Assembly: GCF_016863255.1 (NCBI RefSeq)
Contig: NZ_BOON01000019.1
Span: forward strand, 124,001-188,000
Direction: 5' to 3'
Length of the DNA stretch: 64,000 bases
From: Planosporangium mesophilum
Lineage (GTDB): Bacteria > Actinomycetota > Actinomycetes > Mycobacteriales > Micromonosporaceae
Shown: one piece after another, positions 27,891-36,363 of the stretch
Numbering within the stretch: the stretch's first letter is position 1
Layout: every line of letters begins with the position of its first letter
The notes under the pieces: model-generated
What the model was told of the DNA's origin: nothing
The model's database searches: none
Seen by the model: only the letters and a program-made list of their open reading frames with translations
Position numbers and translations under genes: made by a program

Positions 27891-28319
27891 CTACCCGCGC
27901 ACCGCAACGATCCGACGCATGCTCGGCACCAGGACCGCGGCGACCGCGACGTGCATTAGGGCCAGGAATGCGCGTACACCGGCGCTGGCCTGCACCGACA
28001 GGATCGGCGCGAACGAGGCGACCAGCGCGGCCAGTGCCAGGGCGGTCCACAGCGTGCGCGCCCGCCGGGTGACCCGGCGCAGGACGGCCAGGGCGGCCCA
28101 GCCGACGAGTCCGGCCGCCAGCGCCGTGCCGGCGACGGCCGGCAGCGCCACGACCATCGAGGACTGGCCGGGCGGGGTGACCCGCAGGTCGGTGCCGCTG
28201 AGCCAGGCGGCCAGCCACACCGCGACCGCGGCGCCGGTGGCCGCGACGACGGCGAGGGGGGCCGCTGCCGCGGCCCGGGTCGGACGGGATGTCGTGGCGG
28301 ACGTACCGGTGACGGTCAT
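27891..28319 (-). CDS. DUF6069-type four-helix membrane protein
   Basis: The 142-residue protein has four hydrophobic segments (about 18-40, 55-78, 87-108 and 112-133), with VVALPAVAGTALAAGLVGW and the charged loop LRRVTRRARTLW between them. This matches the layout of the actinobacterial DUF6069 family, of unknown function. It is separated from the PPOX gene by 26 nt and lies divergent to the TetR gene, so the three probably form one regulated unit. Confidence 0.8.
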   Translation of the reverse strand: MTVTGTSATTSRPTRAAAAAPLAVVAATGAAVAVWLAAWLSGTDLRVTPPGQSSMVVALPAVAGTALAAGLVGWAALAVLRRVTRRARTLWTALALAALVASFAPILSVQASAGVRAFLALMHVAVAAVLVPSMRRIVAVRG

Positions 28320-28347
28320 GGCCTACTCCCTGGATCGCGGAGAAAAC

Positions 28348-28386
28348 TTCACATGATGTGCAGTTAAAAAGTACACGCACTGTGAA
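28348..28386. promoter_or_regulatory. Candidate TetR operator region
   Basis: The AT-rich intergenic region between the DUF6069 gene and the TetR gene holds a perfect palindrome CACATGATGTG (28350-28360). A wider pair of inverted hexamers, TTCACA at 28348 and TGTGAA at 28381, also spans it. A TetR dimer would be expected to bind here and control both directions. Confidence 0.45.
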
Positions 28387-28399
28387 TTATTCTGCAAGG

Positions 28400-29032
28400 G
28401 TGAACGTCATCGAGGAGCCACGGAACGCCCGCAGCCGCCGCACCGTAGCGGCGCTGATACACGCGGCGCGCGAGCTGATCGAACACGAAGGGTTCGCCGC
28501 GCTGACGATGACCGCGGTCGCTGAGCGGGCCGGAGTGACGCGGCGCGGCGCGTACCTGCACTTCTCCAGCCGCACGGAGCTGCTCGCCGCGCTCTACCGC
28601 GACCTCGGCCAGGCAGAGGATCTCGCGAACTCGCTGCAACAGGTCTGGGACTGTCCCGACGCGGCCGCCGGGCTCACCGAATGGGCCGAGCACATCGCCC
28701 GCTCCCACCCCCGCATCCTCGGCGTGCTCCGTGCCGTCGAACGCGCCCGCTACGACGACCCCGACGCCGCCGAACTGTGGCGCACCGCGCAGGGCAACTG
28801 GCTCAAGGGCAGCCGGCGACTGATGCACTGGCTCGCCGACGAAGGCCGGCTCGGCCCGCGCTGGACCGTCGACACCGCCGCCGACATGATGTGGGCGCTG
28901 ATGTCCATCGACGTGCTCGACCGGCTCCACAACGAACGCCGCTGGTCCACCCGACGCGTGGCAGAGCACCTCGCCGCACTGTTTCACGCCACCTTCACCG
29001 CGACGCCAGCCACGCCTGCCGACGACCGCTGA
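28400..29032 (+). CDS. TetR-family regulator
   Basis: The 210-residue regulator starts at the GTG at 28400. Its N-terminal helix-turn-helix (about 10-60) reads AALIHAARELIEHEGFAALT, then MTAVAERAGVTRRGAYLHFSS. The ligand-binding domain that follows is helical, with many Trp and His residues. An in-frame ATG at 28358 would add 14 residues and overlap the operator candidate. It is divergent from the DUF6069/PPOX unit and is its probable repressor. Confidence 0.92.
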   Translation: MNVIEEPRNARSRRTVAALIHAARELIEHEGFAALTMTAVAERAGVTRRGAYLHFSSRTELLAALYRDLGQAEDLANSLQQVWDCPDAAAGLTEWAEHIARSHPRILGVLRAVERARYDDPDAAELWRTAQGNWLKGSRRLMHWLADEGRLGPRWTVDTAADMMWALMSIDVLDRLHNERRWSTRRVAEHLAALFHATFTATPATPADDR

Positions 29033-29148
29033 ACCAGCGCACTACTTTCGGCAGATCCGTGCGTTCAGGCTCCGCCGACCTGCCCTAAGTTCTAGACCAC
29101 CTGTCGCACATCATCTGGCGGAAATGTCGCGGATCAGTTGACGGATCA

Positions 29149-29205
29149 CACTGGTACGACACCACCACCGGCCGCTTCACCCAACAAGACAGCCTCAACA
29201 CTCGT
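29149..29205 (+). pseudogene. RHS-repeat core scrap
   Basis: Nineteen codons read HWYDTTTGRFTQQDSLNTR, a recognisable piece of the RHS repeat-associated core (the YDPTTGRFTQQDP motif that ends RHS shells before the variable toxin tip). There is no open reading frame around it. It is a remnant of a polymorphic toxin or RHS protein gene. Confidence 0.6.
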
Positions 29206-29288
29206 GGGATTCCACAGAGGTTGGTTCACAAGCGGCTTCGACAGCTGAGGGGCCGGCCGTCGAACAGGAGAGACAGAAGGTGGACGCG

Positions 29289-29507
29289 ATGACAACGGGA
29301 CGCGACGTTCCAACCCCCATCAGACTGCGGTTTCAGATGGTCATGGCTGCGTTGATGGTGCTGCTGGGAGCCGTGGGCCTCTTCGGTTCCTACTGGACCG
29401 GAAGCCTGCTGGCGATTGCCCTCGGCGCTGTGCTCGGCGTAGCGACGTGGCGGCAACTCCGAAGACTGGGCAGCCCAGGGGGGTACCGCAGCAGCCGTAA
29501 GGATTAA
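29289..29507 (+). CDS. Small two-helix membrane protein
   Basis: The 72-residue product has two hydrophobic segments, about 15-33 (FQMVMAALMVLLGAVGLFG) and 40-58 (LLAIALGAVLGVATW), and a basic C-terminal tail. The ATG at 29289 follows AGAAGG; a GTG nine bases earlier is an alternative. I do not recognise it. It lies among mobile-element debris, so it may be a passenger gene or itself a leftover, but the frame is clean. Confidence 0.55.
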   Translation: MTTGRDVPTPIRLRFQMVMAALMVLLGAVGLFGSYWTGSLLAIALGAVLGVATWRQLRRLGSPGGYRSSRKD

Positions 29508-29529
29508 CGGTCATTCCGGTACCTGCGTA

Positions 29530-29990
29530 GTCCACTTGCTACGGAACTCGTTCCGGTACGCGGCCGCCAGGACAGGGACAAGATCGTCAATGCGCTGCGG
29601 CCGGTCTACACCGCGCCGACCGAGGACGCGGCCACCGAGCGGTTCATGAAGTTCGCCGACGCGTGGGGCACCAAGTACCCGGCGATCGTGAAAGCTGTGG
29701 TCGGACGCGTGGGCGCAGTTCGTGCCGTTCCTGGCCTTCGACGTGGAGATCCGCAGGGTCATCTGCTCCACCAACGCGATCGAAAGCATCAACGCACGCA
29801 TTCGCAAGGCCGTCCGCGCCCGCGGCCACTTCCCGAATGAGGCCGCCGCCCTCACGTGTGTCTACCTGCCCTGATGAGCCTGGACCCCACCGGCGCCGGC
29901 CGCCGGCGCTGGACCATGCGCTGGAAGGCGCCATTGAACGCGTTCCAGATCGCGTTCGAGGGCCGACTCACCCCGGCCAACAACTGACCA
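29530..29990 (+). pseudogene. IS256-family transposase remnant
   Basis: The C-terminal third of an IS256 (mutator) transposase is recognisable in pieces: LLRNSFRYAA, then VNALRPVYTAPTE, FADAWGTKYPAIVK, and after a frame change VEIRRVICSTNAIESINARI. It ends in WKAPLNAFQIAFEGRLTPANN and a stop. At least two frameshifts are needed to join them, and the N-terminal two thirds with most catalytic residues are absent. It is dead. Confidence 0.85.
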
Positions 29991-30002
29991 ACCCAACCAA
30001 GA

Positions 30003-30653
30003 TCAACCGTTAACTTGACACTCCCAGGTGAGCACGGTGATGACGTCGGTGGGATGGTAGGCGACGTCCGGGCGCCCGGGCGCGCTCTGGACATGCGCGG
30101 ACCAGCGGGCATGGATGGGGATCGCTCCGGCGGCCAGGGCGCAGCTCAGGTCGGTGTCGGCATCTCCGACGTACGCGGTCGCCGAGGCGGGGACGCCCAG
30201 GAGGCGGCAGGCGTCCACGAGACCGTCCGGGGCGGGTTTGGGGTTGGCGACCTCGTCGCCGGTAACCACCACAGGAAAGTAGTGGTTCAAGCCGGTGTAC
30301 GTCAGCATCATGTCGGCGACCCGGCGGGTGGCGCTGGTGTATACCGCGAGCGTCCTGCCGCTGTGGCGCAGCGCTTGCAGGAGTTCCAGGACACCGGGGA
30401 ACGGCCGGGTCGACTCGGCTGCGACGGCGACGTGGTCGTAGAAGCACTCCAGGTCGCTGCCGGTGACGGTCCGACCCAGAAAGTGGGTCAGGACCACCGG
30501 AGCAGGACCGAGATGCCATGACGCGATGAGCTGAGCGAGAGTCAGGTCCGGGCCGCCGAGCTCGCCGATGGTCGCGACGTAGGCATACGGCACCGAGGTC
30601 ATGGTGTCGAGCAGGGTGCCGTCCAGGTCGAACACCACCGCCTGGACGGTCAC
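30003..30653 (-). CDS. HAD-family phosphatase
   Basis: The 216-residue hydrolase of the haloacid dehalogenase superfamily shows motif I FDLDGTLLDT near the N-terminus (nucleophile Asp9 region), a helical cap, motif II VYTSAT, a lysine in motif III (NPKPAPDG) and motif IV YVGDADTDLSCA. This is the phosphoglycolate-phosphatase-like branch; the natural substrate is unknown. The start is a GTG overlapping the stop of the oxidoreductase gene upstream. Confidence 0.9.
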   Translation of the reverse strand: MTVQAVVFDLDGTLLDTMTSVPYAYVATIGELGGPDLTLAQLIASWHLGPAPVVLTHFLGRTVTGSDLECFYDHVAVAAESTRPFPGVLELLQALRHSGRTLAVYTSATRRVADMMLTYTGLNHYFPVVVTGDEVANPKPAPDGLVDACRLLGVPASATAYVGDADTDLSCALAAGAIPIHARWSAHVQSAPGRPDVAYHPTDVITVLTWECQVNG

Positions 30654-31534
30654 CCGACGTCCCCGGTGCGCGGGGAGACCGACACGATGTGGCCGAGGAC
30701 GGCGGTGTAGTCCAGCTCACCGAGCCCGCCGGCCACGGCGTCGGCCAGCCACGCGGCCACGGCGCCGGCGATCCGCAACTCGGCGCCGCCGCTTCGGGCC
30801 GCATCGGTGATGAGGTCGGCATCCTTGCGGGCAAGACGCAACGCGAACCGAGGCGGGAACCGACCGGTTTCGATGGCGTCACGACGTCGCCGTGCCTGCG
30901 CGGCCAACGGTGTCGTATCCAGCAGGCGCCAGAGCGTGTCGCGGTCGATGCCCGACGCATCGGCCAGTGCCAGGGTCTCGCCGAGAAGGGCCACGCTGCC
31001 CATCAACGCGAAGTTGGCCACAAGTTTCGCCGCCGCCCCCGCGCCGGGCTGCCCCACATGAAGCACCTCCCCCAGTGACGACAGCACCGGCCGGCAGCGC
31101 TCCACGGTCTCGCCGAACCCACCGACCAGCAGCTTCAACGTCCCGGCCGCAGCCTCGGCAGTGCTCCCCAAAACCGGCGCATCCAGCACTGCGACCCCAG
31201 CCGGCAGCTCCGCCCCGAGCGCGGCCACGGCGGCGGGCCCGGTCGTGGAGAAGTCGACCAACGTACTCCCCCGCACGATGCCCGTCATGACGCCATCGGG
31301 CCCATGCACCACCTCGGCCACCGCGGCGGCATCCGTCACCATCAACGCCACCATCTCGGCCTCGGCTGCCGCCTCCGCAGCGGTCGCCGCCACCCGCACA
31401 TCGGTGCGACCGGCCAGGACCTCGGCTCGCTGGCGAGTACGGTTCCACACCGTCACCCGATGACCGGCCTCCACCAGGCGCACGACCATCCGCGAACCCA
31501 TCGAACCCAACCCGATCCAGGCCACAGCGGCCAT
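30650..31534 (-). CDS. NAD(P)-dependent beta-hydroxyacid dehydrogenase family protein
   Basis: The 294-residue protein belongs to the 3-hydroxyisobutyrate dehydrogenase/glyoxylate reductase-like family. It has an N-terminal Rossmann motif IGLGSMGSRM, a substrate-binding region near VLDAPVLGSTAEAAAG, and the conserved catalytic-lysine helix AAKLVANFALMGSVALLGE. The family oxidises or reduces beta-hydroxyacids; which one is not shown. Its stop overlaps the HAD gene start. Confidence 0.9.
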   Translation of the reverse strand: MAAVAWIGLGSMGSRMVVRLVEAGHRVTVWNRTRQRAEVLAGRTDVRVAATAAEAAAEAEMVALMVTDAAAVAEVVHGPDGVMTGIVRGSTLVDFSTTGPAAVAALGAELPAGVAVLDAPVLGSTAEAAAGTLKLLVGGFGETVERCRPVLSSLGEVLHVGQPGAGAAAKLVANFALMGSVALLGETLALADASGIDRDTLWRLLDTTPLAAQARRRRDAIETGRFPPRFALRLARKDADLITDAARSGGAELRIAGAVAAWLADAVAGGLGELDYTAVLGHIVSVSPRTGDVG

Positions 31535-31851
31535 ATGTCCCTCCCTGCCCGCTCCTGCCCAGGGACGCTACCGACCCCTTTTCCGCTGGGCAGCCGACCG
31601 GCAAGCGACTCTGCGACAATCTTGGCTCCCAGCCACGGAACACCGACGACAGGATGGGCTCCGAAGCCCGGCCGCACCACATACTTCTCGCGCGTCTGGT
31701 CGAAATCGATCGGCACCGCAGGGTTCCTGGTGTTGAGGTAGACATAGAGCCCGTCTCTCTCGACAGCTGACGCCACCGCAGGACCGGCGATCCAGCCCCG
31801 CACGTCCGGGGGTGCGCGCCGCGGCCGCCGGCCAGTCTCGATACCGGTCAT
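31453..31851 (-). CDS. Hypothetical protein overlapping the dehydrogenase start
   Basis: A 132-residue frame begins at an ATG preceded by GAAGGGG at good spacing. The middle (DGLYVYLNTRNPAVPIDFDQ, then EKYVVRPGFGAHPVVGVPW) looks like real, folded protein sequence. However, the last 27 codons run 82 nt into the dehydrogenase gene in another frame and turn Trp/Gly-rich, so the true C-terminus may have been lost. I do not recognise a family. Confidence 0.45.
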   Translation of the reverse strand: MTGIETGRRPRRAPPDVRGWIAGPAVASAVERDGLYVYLNTRNPAVPIDFDQTREKYVVRPGFGAHPVVGVPWLGAKIVAESLAGRLPSGKGVGSVPGQERAGRDIWPLWPGSGWVRWVRGWSCAWWRPVIG

Positions 31852-31941
31852 CGTTTCCCCTTCGGCATCGCCGGCGAACAAGACCACGTGCGCCGCAGCC
31901 GCGCGGGTACGGTCGCGGTCGGTTTCGAGCAGGAACCACGG

Positions 31942-31974
31942 TTGACATCGATAGGCTATCTTTCCGGTAGGCTA
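31942..31974 (+). promoter_or_regulatory. Promoter/operator of the sulfonate operon (candidate)
   Basis: A consensus -35 box TTGACA (31942) lies about 140 nt before sfnB. It is followed by the palindrome GATAGGCTATC (31950-31960) and a second copy of TAGGCTA at 31968-31974, giving two direct TAGGCTA repeats 16 bp apart. The second overlaps a plausible -10 region. This layout suits regulator control of sulfur-starvation genes; the regulator is not in the window. Confidence 0.5.
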
Positions 31975-32082
31975 AGTAGGAAGCGATCGCGGGGCGTCGA
32001 TCCGGAGCACGGCGCGCTGTTCCTGCCGCACGGGACGCCGTGATCGCAGCCGTCCACTCCGGACCGGGAACGAGGCGGACCG

Positions 32083-33306
32083 ATGACCACGCACGACACC
32101 CCGACCACCGCCACGGCCAGGCCGGCTACGCACGTCATCGCCGACGACGCGGAGGCGGTCGCGGTGGCCCGCGCGCTCGCGGCCGAGTTCGCGGTGGACG
32201 CGGCCGCGCGCGACGCCGAGCGGCGGCTGCCCGCCGCCGAGCTGGACCGGTTGTCCGCCAGCGGTCTGCTCGGCGTGACGGTGCCCCGGCAGTACGGCGG
32301 GGCGGACGTGCGTGCCGAGACGATCGCTGAGGTGTTCCGGCTGCTGGCCGCCGCCGACCCGAACATCGCCCAGATCCCGCAGAGTCACTTCGTGTACGTC
32401 AACGTCCTGCGCCAGCAGGGCAGCCCGGCCCAGCAGGCGTTCTTCTTCGGTGAGGTGCTGGACGGCAAGCGGTTCGGCAACGCCCAGTCGGAGGCGGGGA
32501 CCAGGCACGTCCAGGACTACCGCACCCGGCTGGCGGCCACCGGCGGCGGCGGCTTCGTGCTGCGCGGCACGAAGTACTACAGCACCGGCGCGCTGTTCGC
32601 CGACTGGATCCCGGTCCTGGCCAAGGGCGACGACGACAGGCTGTACGTCGCGTACGTGCCCCGCGACGCCCCCGGGGTCACCGTCGTCGACGACTGGGCG
32701 GGTATGGGTCAGCGCACCACCGCCAGCGGCACCGTCACCCTCGACGACGTGGCCGTACCCGCCGACCGCGTGGTGCCCCACCACCTGACGTTCACCGGCC
32801 CACAGCTGCACGGCGCGCTGGCTCAGCTGCTGCACACCGCGATCGACGTCGGCATCGCGGGCGGCGCCCTGGCCGAGGCGGTCGAGTTCGTCCGGACGAA
32901 GGCACGGCCATGGTTCGAAAGCGGCGCCGACAGCCCCACCGGCGACCCCCTGGTCGTCCAGCGCGTCGGTGAACTGGCGATCAAGGTACGGGCGGCCGAG
33001 GCACTGCTGGCCCAGGCCGGGCGGGCCGTCGACGCCGCCCGCGCGCACCTCGACGACTCGAGCGCCGCCACCGCCTCGATCGCGGTCGCCACCGCCAAGG
33101 CGTTCGTCGATCCGGTCGCGGTCGAACTGGGCAGCGCGATCTTCGAACTCGGCGGCACCCGGTCCGCCGCCGACCCGCTCAACCTGCACCGGCACTGGCG
33201 CAACGCCCGTACCCACACCCTGCACGACCCGGCCCGCTGGAAGATCCAGCACATCGGCCGGTACGTCCTGACCGGACAACTCCCACCGCGACACGGCCTG
33301 CTGTAG
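32083..33306 (+). CDS. SfnB-type acyl-CoA dehydrogenase-like sulfur oxidoreductase
   Basis: The 407-residue flavoprotein has the acyl-CoA dehydrogenase fold of the SfnB/DszC-like branch used in sulfur acquisition. Typical stretches are VTVPRQYGGADVRAETIAEV, QIPQSHFVYVN, GKRFGNAQSE and GMGQRTTASGTVTLDDVAVP. The C-terminal FELGGTRSAADPLNLHRHWR, then ARTHTLHDP, matches the flavin-dependent monooxygenase subgroup. It is the first gene of the sulfonate operon, 12 nt before ssuD, and probably handles a small organosulfur compound with reduced flavin. Confidence 0.88.
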   Translation: MTTHDTPTTATARPATHVIADDAEAVAVARALAAEFAVDAAARDAERRLPAAELDRLSASGLLGVTVPRQYGGADVRAETIAEVFRLLAAADPNIAQIPQSHFVYVNVLRQQGSPAQQAFFFGEVLDGKRFGNAQSEAGTRHVQDYRTRLAATGGGGFVLRGTKYYSTGALFADWIPVLAKGDDDRLYVAYVPRDAPGVTVVDDWAGMGQRTTASGTVTLDDVAVPADRVVPHHLTFTGPQLHGALAQLLHTAIDVGIAGGALAEAVEFVRTKARPWFESGADSPTGDPLVVQRVGELAIKVRAAEALLAQAGRAVDAARAHLDDSSAATASIAVATAKAFVDPVAVELGSAIFELGGTRSAADPLNLHRHWRNARTHTLHDPARWKIQHIGRYVLTGQLPPRHGLL

Positions 33307-33318
33307 ACGAGGTACCCG

Positions 33319-34488
33319 ATGACCCTGACCTTCCACTGGTTCCTGCCCACCTACGGCGACAGCCGTGACATCGTCGGGGGCGGGCACGGCGTACCCGCCG
33401 GCACGGCCGGCGGCGCCCGGCCCGCCACGCTCGCCTACCTCGGGCAGATCGCCCGCACCGCCGAGCAGCTCGGCTTCGTCGGAGCACTGACCCCCACCGG
33501 CGCCTGGTGCGAGGACGCCTGGCTGACCACCGCGATGCTGGTCGAGGTCACCGAGCGGCTGAAGTTCCTGGTCGCCTTCCGCCCCGGGCTGGTCTCCCCC
33601 ACCCTCGCCGCCCAGATGGGTGCCACGTTCCAACGGCACTCGCGCGGTCGCCTGCTGCTCAACGTGGTCACCGGCGGGGAGAGCCACGAACAGCGCGCCT
33701 ACGGTGACTTCCTCGACAAGGACGCCCGGTACGCCCGGACCGACGAGTTCCTGCACATCGTGCGGGCGCTCTGGCGCGGCGAGACGGTCGACTTCACCGG
33801 CGAGCACCTGCGTGTGGAGGGCGCGACGCTGGCCCGGGTGCCCGACCCGACCCCCGACATCTACTTCGGCGGCTCGTCGCCGGCCGCCGGCCGGGTCGCC
33901 GCCCGGCACGTCGACACCTACCTCACCTGGGGGGAGCCACCGGACGCGGTGGCCGAGAAGATCGCATGGGTCAACGGGCTCGCCGCGGCCGAGGGTCGCA
34001 CCCTGCGTCACGGCATCCGGCTGCACGTCATCAGCCGGGACACCGCCGAGCAGGCGTGGGCGCAGGCGCGACGGCTACTCGACGGCATCGACCCGGAGAC
34101 AGTCGCGCAGGTGCAGGCCGGGCTCGCCCGCAGCGAGTCCGAAGGGCAGAAACGCATGCTCGCGCTGCACGGCGGCCGGCGCGACAACCTCGAGATCGCC
34201 CCGAACCTGTGGGCCGGCGTCGGACTGGTGCGCGGCGGCGCCGGGACGGCCCTCGTGGGCAGCCACACCGAAGTCGCCGACCGCATCGAGGAGTACCACC
34301 GGCTCGGCATCACCGAGTTCGTCCTGTCCGGGCACCCGCACGTCGAGGAGGCGTACTGGTTCGGCGAGGGCGTCCTGCCGATCCTGCGCGCCCGCGGGCT
34401 GTGGGAGCACCCGGCCGTCGTCGCCGACACGCAGCCGGCCGGCATCCCGTTCGCCGCGGCGACGCCGGCGCCCGCCGGCGCCCGATGA
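33319..34488 (+). CDS. ssuD: FMNH2-dependent alkanesulfonate monooxygenase
   Basis: The 389-residue luciferase-like monooxygenase closely follows SsuD. It has FHWFLPTYGDSRDIVGGG at the N-terminus, ALTPTGAWCEDAWL (catalytic-Cys loop region), LVAFRPGLVSPTLAAQM, LLNVVTGGE, YLTWGEPP and a C-terminal RDNLEIAPNLWAGVGLVRGG. It releases sulfite from alkanesulfonates using reduced FMN from a partner reductase. No ssuE-type reductase is in the window. It lies between the sfnB-like gene and the transporter genes, all on the same strand. Confidence 0.93.
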   Translation: MTLTFHWFLPTYGDSRDIVGGGHGVPAGTAGGARPATLAYLGQIARTAEQLGFVGALTPTGAWCEDAWLTTAMLVEVTERLKFLVAFRPGLVSPTLAAQMGATFQRHSRGRLLLNVVTGGESHEQRAYGDFLDKDARYARTDEFLHIVRALWRGETVDFTGEHLRVEGATLARVPDPTPDIYFGGSSPAAGRVAARHVDTYLTWGEPPDAVAEKIAWVNGLAAAEGRTLRHGIRLHVISRDTAEQAWAQARRLLDGIDPETVAQVQAGLARSESEGQKRMLALHGGRRDNLEIAPNLWAGVGLVRGGAGTALVGSHTEVADRIEEYHRLGITEFVLSGHPHVEEAYWFGEGVLPILRARGLWEHPAVVADTQPAGIPFAAATPAPAGAR

Positions 34489-34549
34489 GCGCCCGATGAG
34501 CGCCGACACCGCCCCCCGCGGAACCGCCGACCGGCCAAGGAGCACGACC

Positions 34550-35518
34550 ATGCACACCCGAGCCACCATGCGGCGGATCGGCGCCGCTCTCGTCGGCCTC
34601 CTTGCCGCCGCCGCGGTCAGCGCGGTGGCCGGCTGCGCGAACGGAGAATCGCACGCGGCCGGCGCGAGCGGTCCGTTGCGCGTGGGATACCAGCGTTACG
34701 GCAGCGAAAGCCTCGTCAAGGCGCGCAACGCCGGCGGTGACGCGGCGTGGTCGCTGTTCGAGAGCGGCCCGGCGTTGACCGAGGCGCTCAAGGCCGGCGC
34801 CATCGACATCGGCGAGACGGGCGAGGCGCCTCCGGTCTTCGCCGCGGCCGCCAAAGCCGATTTCAAGGTCATCGCCACGTCCGCGCCGGTGCCCCGGGGT
34901 GAGGCGGTGCTGGTCCACGACAGCAGCGGGTTCACCAGCTTCGCTGATCTCAAAGGCAGGACGATCGCCCTGAACAAGGGCTCGAACGTGCACTGGCTGC
35001 TGGTACGGCTGCTGGCGGCGAATCATCTGAGCCTGTCCGACGTCAACATCAAGTATCTCAAGCCGGCCGAGGGTCGCGCGGCGTTCGACAACGGCCAGGT
35101 CGACGCGTGGATCATCTGGGACCCGTACTTCGCGCTCGCCGAACAGCCGGGCGTCAAGGTTCTGGTCGACGCCACCGGGCTGGCCGGCAACCGGGAGTAC
35201 ATCCTGGCCTCGCCTGAGGCGCTCAGGACGAAGCCCGACAAGATCCGGCAGTTCCTGGTCACGCTGCGCCAGACCACCGACTGGGGCATCGCCAATCCCG
35301 ACGAACGGGCCCGCGTCCTGGCCCCGGAGTTGAAGATCGACGAGAGCGTGGCAAAACGGTCGCTGGACCGCAGCGCCAAGGCGCTCACCCCGGTCACCCC
35401 GGACATCGCCGCCGAACTGCAGGACATCGCCGACGGGTTCACCGGCCTGAAACTGATCCCGGGCAAGGTCGACATGAAGGGGCGCATCGACGACCGGTAC
35501 ACGGCGGTCCTCCGGTGA
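34550..35518 (+). CDS. ssuA: Aliphatic sulfonate ABC binding lipoprotein
   Basis: The 322-residue SsuA/TauA-like binding protein starts at the ATG at 34550 after AAGGAG. It has a signal peptide ending in the lipobox AVAGC, so it is membrane-anchored. Conserved stretches include RVGYQRYGS, ALKAGAIDIGETGEAPPVFA, VLVHDSSGFTSFADLKGR, and VDAWIIWDPY. An earlier ATG (34497) would only add a non-conserved leader. It delivers alkanesulfonates to SsuBC. Confidence 0.92.
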   Translation: MHTRATMRRIGAALVGLLAAAAVSAVAGCANGESHAAGASGPLRVGYQRYGSESLVKARNAGGDAAWSLFESGPALTEALKAGAIDIGETGEAPPVFAAAAKADFKVIATSAPVPRGEAVLVHDSSGFTSFADLKGRTIALNKGSNVHWLLVRLLAANHLSLSDVNIKYLKPAEGRAAFDNGQVDAWIIWDPYFALAEQPGVKVLVDATGLAGNREYILASPEALRTKPDKIRQFLVTLRQTTDWGIANPDERARVLAPELKIDESVAKRSLDRSAKALTPVTPDIAAELQDIADGFTGLKLIPGKVDMKGRIDDRYTAVLR

Positions 35519-36363
35519 GCGTCACGCAGGCCACCGCCGCCGGCACGGTGTCCGGCCTGCGGGGTGCGGCCGTACCCGACAGTGCACGTCCCCGCCGCCG
35601 GACGGCCGCCCGCCGCTGGCGTCGTGCGCTCAGCCCCCTGCTCATCGTGCTGGTCTGGGAGGCGGTCACCCGTACCGGGCTCGTACCCGACAGCAAGCTG
35701 CCCGCGCCCAGCGCGGTGCTCGGCGCCGGCTGGCGCCTGGCCCTGGACGGCACGCTCGGCGGCCATCTGCTCGACTCGCTGACCCGGGCCGCGATCGGTC
35801 TGGCCGTCGGAGGCGGTCTCGGCCTCGTACTCGGCGCCGCCGCCGGCCTGATCCGGCTCGGCGACGACCTGATCGACCCGCCGGTCCAGATGGCCCGGAT
35901 GCTGCCTCACCTCGGCCTGGTGCCGCTACTGATCATCTGGGTGGGCATCGGGGAGCCACTGAAGATCTCCCTGGTCGCGCTCGGCGCGTTCTTCCCGGTC
36001 TACCTCAACGCGTACGCCGGCATCCGCGGCATCGACGAACGGCTCGTGGAAGCGGCACGTACCTGCGGGCTGTCCGCGCTCGCGCGGCTGCGCCACGTCG
36101 TGCTGCCCGGCGCCCTACCGTCGCTGTTCCTAGGGCTGCGCCTGGCATTCGCCGCCGGCTGGCTCAGCCTCGTCGTCGGCGAGCAGGTCAACGCCCAGAG
36201 CGGGATCGGTTTCATGATGATGGAGGCCCGCGAGTTCAGCCAGACCGACGTGGTGGTGCTCGGTCTGCTCGTGTACGCGCTGCTCGGACTGCTGTCGGAC
36301 TTCGTGTTACGCATCGCGGAGAGGAGGGCGCTGGCATGGCGACGCGGACTGAGAGCGACGTGA
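35515..36363 (+). CDS. ssuC: Aliphatic sulfonate ABC permease
   Basis: The 282-residue permease has about six membrane segments and the SsuC/TauC hallmark DDLIDPPVQMARMLPHLGLVP followed by LLIIWVGIGEPLK. The ATPase-docking loop is EAARTCGLSALARLRHVVLP. The GTG start overlaps the ssuA stop. Codon 265 (36307-36309) is the rare leucine codon TTA. Confidence 0.93.
   Translation: MSVTQATAAGTVSGLRGAAVPDSARPRRRTAARRWRRALSPLLIVLVWEAVTRTGLVPDSKLPAPSAVLGAGWRLALDGTLGGHLLDSLTRAAIGLAVGGGLGLVLGAAAGLIRLGDDLIDPPVQMARMLPHLGLVPLLIIWVGIGEPLKISLVALGAFFPVYLNAYAGIRGIDERLVEAARTCGLSALARLRHVVLPGALPSLFLGLRLAFAAGWLSLVVGEQVNAQSGIGFMMMEAREFSQTDVVVLGLLVYALLGLLSDFVLRIAERRALAWRRGLRAT

Noticed and set aside
31972-34026. 684-codon open frame on the minus strand opposite sfnB and ssuD
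   Set aside because: It is antisense to two clear enzymes and shows no family resemblance.
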